Source: Umbelopsis ramanniana AG
Taxonomy: Eukaryota; Mucoromycota; Umbelopsidomycetes; Umbelopsidales; Umbelopsidaceae
Assembly (NCBI RefSeq): GCF_025399195.1
Contig: NW_026252145.1
Span: forward strand, 62,001-126,000
Reading direction: 5' to 3'
Length of the DNA stretch: 64,000 nucleotides
In this document: positions 25,435 through 36,114 of the stretch, one piece after another
Layout of the letters: the number at the start of each line of letters is the position of its first letter
Numbering within the stretch: the first letter of the stretch is position 1
Program-made: the position numbers and the translations under genes
Notes under the pieces: model-generated
The model's input: the letters and a program-made list of their open reading frames with translations, nothing else
Told to the model about the DNA's origin: nothing
Database searches by the model: none

Positions 25435-25993
25435 ATGAAAAATTGCGCTACATGTCAAGAGAAAGTATATCCATTTGAAAAAATCGAAACGAACGAGGTA
25501 ATCGATCAAGTAACATTTGCTCTAAAATCGTGTTATTAACACGTTGATTCTCTATTCAATTATTACGTTTTTATAACAACCTATTCAACCCCACACCGCT
25601 TTCGTCCGTTCTAGAAATGGTATCACCGACGCTGTTTTCGCTGTTCCGAAGACGGATGTAAATTGACTTTAACACTACAAAACTTTCAATGCAACAACGG
25701 TCTACTATACTGCAACAAACACGTTCCAAAATATTGCCCAGCATTACCTAAAGCTTTCAAACCCCAAAGTATGATCCCACCCTTAACCCATGTCTTGTTC
25801 AGGTTTGCCCTATTGACACTGCTATATCATTTGCTTTCTCAATTCAGATGCGTATATACCAATGACCAAACCATCATGTCCTCCTCTGCGACAAGTTCAT
25901 GGCACGAAACAAACACAGTTTACCGTTAACATGGATGACATTGATAATCTGATGGTTTCGCTCAACATGAATTCAGGGATTCCTCGCGTTTAA
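25435..25993 (+). CDS. Small single-LIM-domain protein, LASP/nebulin-like
   Basis: Three exons, 25435-25497, 25615-25768 and 25848-25993, give 120 residues with all phases closing. The first 60 residues are one LIM domain: CATC, then a 17-residue spacer, HRRCFRC, a second finger with C-x4-C (CSEDGC) rather than the usual C-x2-C, and CNNGLLYCNKHVPK. The order and wording (VYPFEKIE, KWYHRRCFRC, YCNKHVPK) resemble the LIM domain of LASP-1/nebulin family proteins, which bind actin-linked partners. The C-terminal 45 residues have no known domain and end with a short amphipathic segment (MDDIDNLMVSLNM). No SH3 or nebulin repeats are present, so it is a LIM-only version. The gene is fragmented into small exons and is easy to miss in open-frame scans. 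Confidence 0.85.
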
Positions 25994-26543
25994 ATTTAGG
26001 CAACCCCTTGACTGTTCCTACCTCCAAAGACTAAACAATCCAAGTAATTTAGCCATTTATATCCAACCTCATTAATTCCTTTCCTACTTATTCTCTGAGC
26101 TACTTCTGAGAATTTTTATTCTACTGCGTTTCCATTCATCTTCGGCTTGCATTTTGATGTACTGCACTCATTTACGGCGAAATATCTCTCTAGCCACGCA
26201 ACATCCTTTTACGCTTCATGCAACATACCACGGTAACAATGTTTAGTGAAAAAATTCATAAATTGAAACCGAAGGTTATCCGTTAGGAGCCACGATATAG
26301 TACAAGGAATTTTCTCAGAGTATGTGGTGGTGGATTTACTGTTCGTTACAATTGAAGGGATGTGGAGAATTTGAATTTATACATATTTCGCTGCCCTTCA
26401 TATCACAGCGAAAGACGAGGTGTCCATCACTTTTCCAATCGTTCGCAAATGAGACGTTGGTAGTGGTAAAATATTTAGCCGACATAAATGGATTTGACGT
26501 TTGGGAAAACTTTACACCCGCCACCAAAGCAATCTGAAGACCC
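25994..26543. other. Intergenic region between LIM and GWT1 genes
   Basis: No gene is supported. It should hold the 3' UTR of the LIM gene and the promoter of GWT1. A frame at 26322-26537 has no motif. Confidence 0.4.
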
Positions 26544-28337
26544 ATGACGGACGACGAATACAGAGTAGAACAAGAGAAATGGGTATCAAATTGCACTGGT
26601 GGGTCGCTCACTGAGATTAACCAAGTATCTGCTTCACTAGCGGTAAGAGTTCGGTCTTGCATTCAGAGATTGCCCGAGATGTGATTTAAGTGAATTGTCT
26701 TTACAGTGTTCGTACCTGTTTTGGGTATGTCTTCAACGAAGAGTAAACGTTGAAAGCCATCTGGCACAATTCATGGTCCTTATTCTACCCATTCTCGCGT
26801 GTCAAACTGTGCTAGCTGACTATGTACTGTTCGTCAACCTTTCGTTATTGACAGCAAGTTCGGCGCTGTACCTATCACCTAGTACCCGCGTCACCGCGAC
26901 GAAACCTCAAAATAACCACGAAGAAAAGAAGCATAAAAACTTTTTGTCAGTGTATAGAGCAACCATGATGGTAATGACATGCATTGCTATTCTCGCCGTA
27001 GATTTCCCCATTTTTCCTCGTCGATTCGCCAAGGTTGAGACCTTTGGGACCTCTATGGTAAGCATCATGATCCAGCCACCCACTGCTGGAGTGGCGAACT
27101 CCATCCTGCAAGTGCATCGATTCATTTAGTAATTATGATTCACTCATACGTGATAGATGGATCTGGGAGTTGGCGCATTTGTTTTTTCATCTGGAGTAGT
27201 TTCGGGACGCACATATGCCAACACTGCAGGCAATGCATCTAAAACTGCCTTGATTCCAAACTTCATTCGTTCACTAAGGGCATCATTCCCATTGCTTGCG
27301 CTTGGATTCATCAGGCTGGCGGCGACAAAGGGAGTCAATTACCAAGAGCATAATTCAGAATATGGACTGCATTGGAACTTTTTCTTTACCCTCGGATTTT
27401 TACCACCATTCACAGCTCTTGCCGCGTCTCTGAGCAACCATATACCATTTTCTGTGCTTGGACTCTCCACTGCTATCGGTACGGCTTTTAGTTGAATTTT
27501 GGCTACTTCATGATTTTTGCTGAATTGTTGCTAAGTCTTCTTGAATTGAGTAGTATATCAAGTAGCCCTCGCTCGAGGATTACAAGAATGGGCATTGTTC
27601 GCGCCGCGCGTTGACCTAATTAGTGCGAACAAAGAGGGCATTTGCAGTTTCTTTGGTAATTTGCTTGTTTATTTTGCCTAGTGCTCTAACGAAATTTTCA
27701 GCTTCTAACCCAAGTTCTTTAGGCTACTTTTCCATATTTCTATTTGGCCTCGACGCTGGTAAGCTCATCTTCAGCTCGGCACTACAAAATACTCGCATCA
27801 TGCGTGTTCTTAAACATCAAGGAAAATCGCGACAATCTGGCTATGGAAACTTGGCTCGAGTGCTTGGATTTTGGTCTGTGGTGTACTATGCCTTATTTAC
27901 CTTATCTATGGTGGTTATTGACGGCGAAAATGGCGATCAAGTGTCGCGACGAATTGCTAACCTTCCTTATGTCTTGTGGGTTGTGACCTTCAACTTTGGC
28001 TTCATCTTAATATTTACCATGGTGGATATTGGTTTTTCGCAAAGCAGCTCAATTGCAACAGTTCCAAAGTTGTTTGAATCTATCAATATCAATGGCCTTG
28101 TGGTGTTTTTAGTGGTAAATACCTTTTTTTGTTTTCGCGTTTTAGTCACGAAGCTTGCTCAAACTTATCCTTTTCCGTCATTAGGCCAACCTTTTGACTG
28201 GACTGGTAAATATGTCCATGAGAACTCTTTACGCCAGCACAGCTGTTTCATTCATCGTGTGCGCTATGTATATGTTTATAGTAACCAAGTTTGCTTGGAT
28301 ATTGTGGTATCAATTCAACATTAGAATAAAGTTGTGA
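26544..28337 (+). CDS. GWT1: GPI-anchored wall transfer protein Gwt1 (glucosaminyl-PI inositol acyltransferase, PIG-W)
   Basis: Six exons: 26544-26642, 26707-27057, 27157-27478, 27554-27655, 27723-28114 and 28185-28337. They close to 472 residues (yeast Gwt1 490). Family signatures include [13 protein letters not shown] at the start, [32 protein letters not shown], a long polytopic membrane region, and [36 protein letters not shown] near the end. The last intron is essential: reading through it loses the NLLTG motif. The enzyme adds an acyl chain to the inositol of GlcN-PI at the ER, an early step of GPI-anchor synthesis. It is the target of the antifungal class of gepinacin/manogepix type (established knowledge). 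The start is the first ATG before the conserved N terminus. Confidence 0.96.
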
Positions 28338-28430
28338 AAAAAACGAGCAGTCCTCTGAGACTGTCTTTTTCCCAAGTTTCCTGTCACTGTTGTGCTGTTG
28401 GTTACTTTTGGCCCTTTTTATCCGCGAGCA

Positions 28431-31400
28431 ATGGAAGGTTAGCATTGAATTTCTGCATCGTGTTTAAAATTGAACATTCACAGAAGGTGGAGGGAAGAAA
28501 CGTCTGCAGTCTACGCCTTTCGACAACAATGGCAACCGCATGTATACCAGCGACCATACCGTCAAGCAGCAGCAAACGATATATCAGGCACTGTCAGCGT
28601 TCGGACGCACCGACAAAGACAAGTCCCAGCCATCCAAAAGAAGTTTATGTGACTAGTAGCAAGCGCGTACTATTGATGCCGTGGCATAACATGTGTACTA
28701 ACTCTGTCACAAATAGGATCAACTCTTCCAAGGGACACGCCAATAACGAATCAGCCACATGTGGTAAACGGAGCGACTACCGTAGAAGCCCCTCCGCACT
28801 TTTTGAATCAAATCTTAAACACCACAGTGGTAGAAGAAAAGATAGCACACGAGATTGATGTTGAATCAGAGGATGCAGAAACTCCAACGTTTGCATCTTT
28901 ACATGGGCAATTTGCAGATATGAATGTTGTTCAACCGGACTCCACGCAACCTCGCGTTCCGTCACCACACTACACGCAGCCTAGCATATCCTCACTTATA
29001 AATCATTCAGAGGACGAAGAAGATGTAGACCCAGAAGATGAGGATGCAGACGTGGATGGAGATTCAACTGGAAATGCGGAACCATTGGTATGACGTTTGA
29101 AGTATTCTTTCTTGGGTTTGGTTTGAAACTAACAGTTCAAAAGGATCAATGGCGTTCTGACCAAGATGAAGACTTGGAAGCAAGTGATGAAGACCAGGAT
29201 GATGAGGAAGACCAATACGTGTACGACGATGACTGGGCATCTGATGAATCGTCACCCGAGCCTGAGGACGATGGAGATGACAGTGATTATATGGAAGGCT
29301 CACGAAAAAAGAAGAAAGGTCCTGCCAAACCGCGTAAAATTGCAACCTCTAAAAAAAGATCCCGTGCTCATACTCCAGGTAAGACATACGTACTCATGGT
29401 GCACTTACCACCGAATCATTCGTAATCATACCCTCTATCTATAGATGACTTGATGGATGACGTTATGTCCGCGGAAAGCTCAAGTAGCGAGGAAGGTAGC
29501 GATGCCGAGTGGAACACATCTACCAAAAAGAAGAAGAAGACAAAGAGACGACATCATAAGAAAGGTATGTCTGGAATGGGAACGTCCTCATGTTTGGCCA
29601 TAGATTGTACTTATAAATGTGAAAATGTAGCCAAAAGTGAAGAAGTGTCTACGCCGGTGGAAGCAATCCGATTTTCAACACGTCAAAAAACCGAAACGGT
29701 CTACAACGAGGATGAATATGACATTTATGGTTTGGAGCCAGAGGACGAAGAAGCTGTTAAACCAGTTGACCAACCATTGGTCGAAGAAGATGAAGGCGAT
29801 GTTATAGAGGCTGTTCTAGATCACAGACGATGTCACGGAGCAGGTAAAAATTCGTTCTTTTATGACCTGTCGCTGATGGTATTCCCACCACGCATTTCCC
29901 TTTACTTCGTTTTCTGAACTACCCATCATCTTCAATATTTAGAGACGGGCATCACTGACATTCCGGAGAAGAACCTTGAGTTTTTGGTAAAATGGAAAGG
30001 ATATGCTCACATTCACAATACGTGGAGTACCTTTGAATACTTGAGGGATTTCAAGGGTATTAGGAGACTCGAAAACTATATCCGAAACAGCGTCCTCGAA
30101 GATAGAGCGTTTCGGAGGAACCCACAAACTACCATGGAGGACATTGAGCTACGCGATATCAATTTAGAGCGTCATAGGCTAGAAATTGCAGCTTGGAAAC
30201 AGGTGGATCGTATCATCGCCATGAGAGGAACACCACCGGAAAGCGAGTACTTTTGTAAATGGAAGGGTTTGCATTATGATGAATGCACTTGGGAGTCTTA
30301 CGAGCTGGTATCTTCTGACTTTCAGGCTGAAATGGATGCTTTCTTGGATCGCGAACAAAGCCAACAGATCCCATCAAAATCAGCAGCTTTTGTCAAAAAT
30401 AGACCTGCCTTTGCTGTCCTTCGTGACCAACCTGCATTTGTAAAAGGAGGAGAACTTCGTGACTATCAGCTCCATGGTGTCAGTTGGCTCTATTGGCTCT
30501 GGTGTACCAACAGCAATGGAATTATTGCAGACGAGATGGGCTTGGGTAAAACCATCCAAACCATTACCTTTCTCAACCTCTTGTATCACAAGCATAATGT
30601 CTATGGCCCGTTTTTGCTGGTTGTGCCTCTATCAACCACCGACAATTGGATGAATGAGCTTGCGCAATGGTCTCCAGAACTCAATGCTATATGCTACCTT
30701 GGTAATCAAAAAGCTCGTCAGACTATTCGCGACCACGAATGGTTTCAACCAAACTCCAGAAAGCTTAAAATCAATGTTGTGGTCACGACGTATGAGATCG
30801 CTCTTAAAGATCGTAACGAACTTGGCCAGGTTCGTTGGCAATACTTGGCTGTCGACGAAGCCCATCGATTGAAGAATGCAGACTCTCAACTTTACGAAGC
30901 TCTACTGGAGTTCAATACGACAAATCGACTCCTCATCACGGGTACACCCTTGCAAAACAGTGTGAAGGAACTTTTGGCCCTGGTGCGATTCTTGAACCCA
31001 GCGATGATAGCTTCCGAGCTGGAAATTGACCTGAGCAAACCTGACGAAGATCAAGAAGCTAAGATCAAGATGCTTCATGAAAAGCTGAACAAGATTATGC
31101 TTCGAAGACTGAAAAAGGATGTAGAAAGGTCGTTGCCGAACAAGACCGAGCGTATTTTGCGAGTGGAGATGAGCCCAATGCAGACTCACTACTACAAGAA
31201 CATCTTGACCAAAAATTACGCTGCTCTTTCGGGGTCTGGTGAAAAGAAACAATGGCTCAATATTGCCATGGAACTTCGAAAGGCTAGCAATCACCCTTAC
31301 TTGTTCCCAGAGGCAGAACGCAGAACAGATGATAGAGAGGAACAGTTAAGAGGTATCATTGGCAACAGTGGTAAAATGGTATTACTGGATAAGCTTTTGG

Positions 31401-33514
31401 CAAAGCTGAAGCAAGACGGTCATCGCGTGCTCATTTTTTCACAGCTGGTGATGATCCTTGATATTCTATCCGATTATATGGCAATGCGTAGTCACCCACA
31501 TCAAAGATTGGATGGAAGCATGAACCAAACCGACCGAAACAAGGCCATTGAGCATTTCAACGCTCCGGATAGCCCTGATTTTGCGTTCTTATTGTCGACG
31601 CGCGCTGGTGGTATGGGTATCAACCTGACTTCGGCTGATACTGTCATCATCTTTGACTCAGACTGGAACCCACAAAATGATCTACAAGCTATGTCGCGAG
31701 CTCATCGCATTGGACAAACAAAATCTGTCAATGTGTATCGATTCATTTCCAAGGGAACGATGGAGGAAGATCTTATTGAGAGGGCCAAACGTAAAATGGT
31801 TCTAGAGTATTGCATTATCAAACAGATGGATACATCGGGCATGTCTCAGCTTGATGCCAACAATTTGCTAAATACTCCTGCCGGCAAAAGCCGAGAAGTA
31901 CCATTTGACAAGTCTGAACTGTCTGCTATCCTCAAGTTTGGTGCACAGAATATGTTCCAAGCTTCTGACAAGCCACCACCAAAGTTGGACGACATGGACT
32001 TGGACGACATCCTTGCTAGAGCCGAGCATACTGAGACTTTGGAAAGTGGAGGTGGACAAACACTTGGTGACCAAGAATTCCTTGCCCAGTTCCAAGTATC
32101 TGATTTTGGAAGCACGGAAGAACAGTTGAGTTGGGACGATATTATTCCAGAAGCTGAACGGAAGGCGGCACAAGAAGAAGAGCGCATCAAGGCGGAAATG
32201 GCCCTGTTTGATAGAGCAGCGAGAAAGCGAATGCGACGCTATGCTGAGCACGATGATGTTGAGGGTGATAAGAAGAAGGCCGCGCCAGCAACACAACGCA
32301 AGCGCCGCAAAGCTACACAGGACCCAACTGGTCTCAGCAGGAAACATCTATCGGCTATTGTGAATGCTGTCAAGCGGTTTGGCGACATCTCGGATAAGCT
32401 TGAGCGGATCATGGAAGAATGTGACCTTGATGCCATCGATCCAAAGTTGGTACTTGAAATGTCTCAGGATCTCATCTCCAGTTGCAGTGCCATACCACCT
32501 TCTAAAGGCACAACCGGTTCAGCTTCGCAGGGCCTAATCGATTGGAGAGATATCAAACAGATCAATGCTTCTACTATCAATGAACGTGTCGAGCAATTTG
32601 AACTGTTGGATAGACGTCTGGGTCAGCTCCCCAAACCAGAAAAGTTCCGTTTCTCGGCTGCAGTCAAGGCTGTTCGAGGATGGGGTTGTGTTTGGGGGCA
32701 AAAGGATGATGCCATGCTTTTGGTCGGCATTTATTTGCATGGATTTGGCAATTGGAATGCCATCTCTCAAGACACAACGCTAGGTCTCGCAAAAAAGTTT
32801 GCCTTAGGACAGCAGAACGACGATGACGCCTTCACAGATACCAAAAAGAAAGGAAAAACAGCTGCAGACTCCAACCCCAAACCGGCGCAGCTTGTTCGAA
32901 GAGTAGATTATCTGCTCAAAGTCTTGGCCGAAGAAGACGCAAGTACTAAGAAGCGCTCTGGACGAAAAGCAGCAGCATCCCCTGCCAAAACCAGTAAAAA
33001 GGCTACCAAGGCCAAACCCACCCGCCCCAAACGTCAACTAGCCACAAGTACCGAAGTTTCTGAGGATGATGCGTATGAAGAGGAGTCGGATCAGAGCTCA
33101 GGAGATGGCGGTTATGATGAAGATGCATGCATACGAGCACTAGAAGCAGTTGAGAAGCAACTTATCAGCCTTCGAGACGACGGAGGCGCTGCTCATGGTC
33201 GCAAAAAGGCTGCTGTGATAAGGGATCGCGTCTCTTTAATCGGTGCTCACATTGACGAAGTAGTGGACACAAAGCCGAGACGGGCTCGAGAAGGATGGCG
33301 ACAACAGTTATGGACTCATGTTAAAAAATTCTGGCCCTCTCGCAGAGTGTCACATCGTGATATAATGGAAGTCTATGAACGTGTAAAGGCAGAAGGAAGC
33401 CGATTATCGGATGATGATTACAAGGAAGAAAAGACTAAAAAACGTGCGCCTGGCGGCGGCCCAGGAAGCCGAGCCGCACCAGGCAAGAAGAAGGTTGCTA
33501 GAACTCGTAAATAA
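28431..33514 (+). CDS. CHD1: Chromodomain helicase CHD1 (ATP-dependent nucleosome spacing factor)
   Basis: Seven exons: 28431-28437, 28487-28642, 28717-29087, 29144-29378, 29445-29564, 29631-29843 and 29943-33514. They give 1557 residues with every phase closing. The N-terminal 350 residues are acidic and Ser-rich with Lys clusters. Two chromodomains follow (LEFLVKWKGYAHIHNTW and YFCKWKGLHYDECTWE). The SNF2 ATPase runs from ELRDYQLHGVSWL; it has Walker A DEMGLGKT, the DEAH-type box VDEAHRLKN, TGTPLQNS, and helicase-C motifs STRAGGMGINL and QAMSRAHRIGQ. A SANT-SLIDE-like DNA-binding region and the helical CHCT domain end it (LWTHVKKFWPSRRVSHRDIMEVYERV). CHD1 spaces nucleosomes over transcribed genes. 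The tiny first exon (ATGGAAG) is the least certain part. The stop lies 23 bases from the stop of the convergent RCM1 gene. Confidence 0.95.
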
Positions 33515-33537
33515 CATGTATCAATATGCAAACAATT

Positions 33538-35681
33538 CTATAAACTGGGTTCAATATTTGCTTTCGCCTTCTTCTTTTTCTTGTTCTTCTTTTTAGACTT
33601 TTTGCTGCTAGGTGCCTCTGCTGCATCACCTTCTATTTTTCGCTTCTGTTCATTGGTAGCATCAGTTGTGGCTTCTTTTCGCAAAAAGCAAGCAACAAAG
33701 AACCCATTGGTATAATCTTCAGATGGGTTGGTTCGTATAACGGATTCAGCGATATCTGGGTATGAAGGGTTAGCATGTAATGGACGGTGTCACACATGTT
33801 TTTATCGAATGGACCTACCTTTGTCGTCATTGCACTCTTCTACCAAACCACGTCGTTTCCAGGTTGGAATAGCTTCACTTCTGGGTCCAAGGACAAAATC
33901 ATCAGTGGAAGCGAGGATCGTTTTCACAACGTGTTCGTTTTCTTGAGGATGTATAGAGCAAGTTGAGTATACGACCTTTTTAGCCTTTGGGACTACAAGT
34001 GTAATTGGAGTTTTCGAGTGCCCATATTATTAGTTTCATGTCGCCTGTACACCTCTACCACTATAGAATGGAAAGTGGCCGATTTTACTTACATTTCATA
34101 GCATGTTGAATGACGGCAATTTGAAACTCTGCCAAACTGTCTAGGCGCTCAGTTCCGTTTGCTTCTTGCTCTAGAGAGAGATAAATGCGTTTAGTCATTG
34201 ACTCTTGTTTAAAGATATGATTCACAGTTGCGAGCTCTATACATACCATCATCAACAAGATGATCCAATCTGCTAATGATACCAGATCCTGAGCATGATG
34301 GATCCAACAGCAGATATTCGACCTTGAGAATAATTTAGCACAACTTGTTAAACCGTGAAGCTCCTCAAGTTTAACGAAAGCGCTGTTTTCTTACCTCTGC
34401 ATACTTTGGATCATTGGGATCAACTTCAAGGAACGATCCGTGCAAAGGAGTAATATCTAAATGTAGTCCCAGGTCAATAAAACCTTCATCGCGAACATAG
34501 TGATCCGATTTTATCCACTTACTCTTGCAGCCAGCTTTGTTTGTGAGCCGTTTCAACAAATCAAGTCGTCTCATATCTAAATCGAAAGCAAAGATTTTTC
34601 CAGTGTTGCGCACCAATGCTGACAAGTGTGATGTTTTGTTTCCTGGCGCAGCACATGCATCAATAATGTGGGATCCTTTTGCCGGGTTGCAGACATGAGC
34701 CGGAAAGCAGGAAGCTTTGTCCTATGTAATTTGATCAATTTCGGCCGCTGTTTCATTCCTTTTTTAACGAAATCATACCTGTAAAATGAGCTCGCCAGAT
34801 ATGTACATGGGATGATCGTGAAGATCGGAATTGGGCGGAAGAACAAGCAAATCGTTCAAATGGATGTCTCGTCGAACCGTCAATTTACTATGATAATATG
34901 GGTTAGTTCCAATGTATGCTACCTCTACCGTATCATTCCGCCAATCTTAACCTTAACGAAGAGAGATCGTCGCGAGGCTCTTCCAAAGTGTACCCCTCTT
35001 TGATGAATGCCTGTATGGCTTTGTCGACCGTGGTCTTGTGCTCATTAACTCGGACATAACGCGGTATCAAAACTGGACCAGATCCCATTTCATTAAAAAC
35101 CTATCTTCCGCATTTGCCTTTTCTTGATTGACCACCTACCTGCGTCTTTGACTTTTTGGCTCACTAAATCATCGTCGCTTTTGGCCCCCATCTTAATTTT
35201 GTATTTCACCAATTCAGCCTTCAGCCTAGCCTTATGTCGCATGACAGCTTGCTTCAATGGCCCATCAGAAGACTGTATTCCTCTTTTTGTAAACAGAAGA
35301 TCGTGGATCAATAGTAAAGCCATTGTTCTAGGCAGCTGGTATATCGATTTATCATGTCAGTACGAGAGGTTCCATATTTCAATTACCATAGGCACCACCA
35401 AACCTTTTTCTCGATGGTCAATATTTTGCTGGTATCTATAATGTTGTTCAAAGCTTCTTTGTCTACAATATGACATGAATGTCAAAGGTTAGCATACCGC
35501 CATTACCGTTTGCGCACACTAACGGAATCAAAGAGACCATACATTTCAAAGTTTCACAGACAATAGCGTACATCTTCTTTTTGTCTTTTATTTTGTTATC
35601 TCCAAGAGTGAGGCCCTTTATGGTGCCCTTCTGTTGAGCCAGTCGATCGAGGATCGACGCTGCCTGCTGGTAAAAGTTCAT
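33538..35681 (-). CDS. RCM1: 25S/28S rRNA m5C methyltransferase Rcm1 (NSUN5)
   Basis: About nine exons on the minus strand. The start at 35681 begins MNFYQQAASILDRLAQQKG, as in NSUN5. The order of motifs is PRTMALLLIHDLLF, KQAVMRHKARLKAELVKYKI, VLIPRYVRVN, DLHDHPMYISGELILQDKAS, then the AdoMet site IDACAAPGNKTSHLSALV and FAFDLDMRRLDLLKRL. The catalytic loop is LLLDPSCSGSG and the second cysteine loop is VYSTCSIHPQENE. The tail is Lys-rich (SKKSKKKNKKKKAK), a probable nucleolar signal. The family methylates one cytosine of the large rRNA in the nucleolus. The intron before VLIPRYV ends at GGTCCAG; a nearer AG would break the frame. The gene overlaps the 3' region of CHD1. Confidence 0.94.
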
Positions 35682-36114
35682 TGCAGAAGAAGAAGTGCCA
35701 AAAAAAAAAAAATCGAATTGCCTGTCACAAGCAGTGCCTCTCCTCTGTTACTGAAATTCGCCAGAGGACTTTTACTTCGTGAACAAATCCCAGAATATCA
35801 GGCAATGCGATGATGATACTTTTGTCTTCTATGTACACTATGATGAGCAGGTATTAAGTTAACGCATCTCCATATTATTCTATGATCTCTTGTCCAGACG
35901 GAAATATGGCCATAGGGGAGTGATCGGACGAGCAAGATTCAGCATTCTCATTCAAAGCTATAATATCTCTTTTTCTATTTGAGATGGTATGGACGAATCT
36001 GATATCTGTTTCCTCGTTTATGTCGTAACAAAAATACTTGCAAATGCACCACAGTCCAAAATCCAGCACTTTCAGCGATCAGTTGAAACACCGCTTCTCT
36101 ATGGACTCTTCAGC
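35682..36114. promoter_or_regulatory. Divergent promoter region, RCM1 / VPS33
   Basis: This 433-base segment separates the two divergent starts. An A-run lies at about 35699-35711 just upstream of the RCM1 start. An in-frame ATG at 35989 could extend VPS33 by 42 residues, but the homologous proteins begin near the ATG at 36115. Confidence 0.4.

Noticed and set aside
28115-28324. GWT1 C terminus read straight through to 28324
   Set aside because: That reading includes an intron; splicing 28115-28184 restores the conserved NLLTG motif and a hydrophobic end.
35989-36114. N-terminal extension of VPS33
   Set aside because: In frame, but homologues begin at the later methionine, and the extra 42 residues look like translated promoter.
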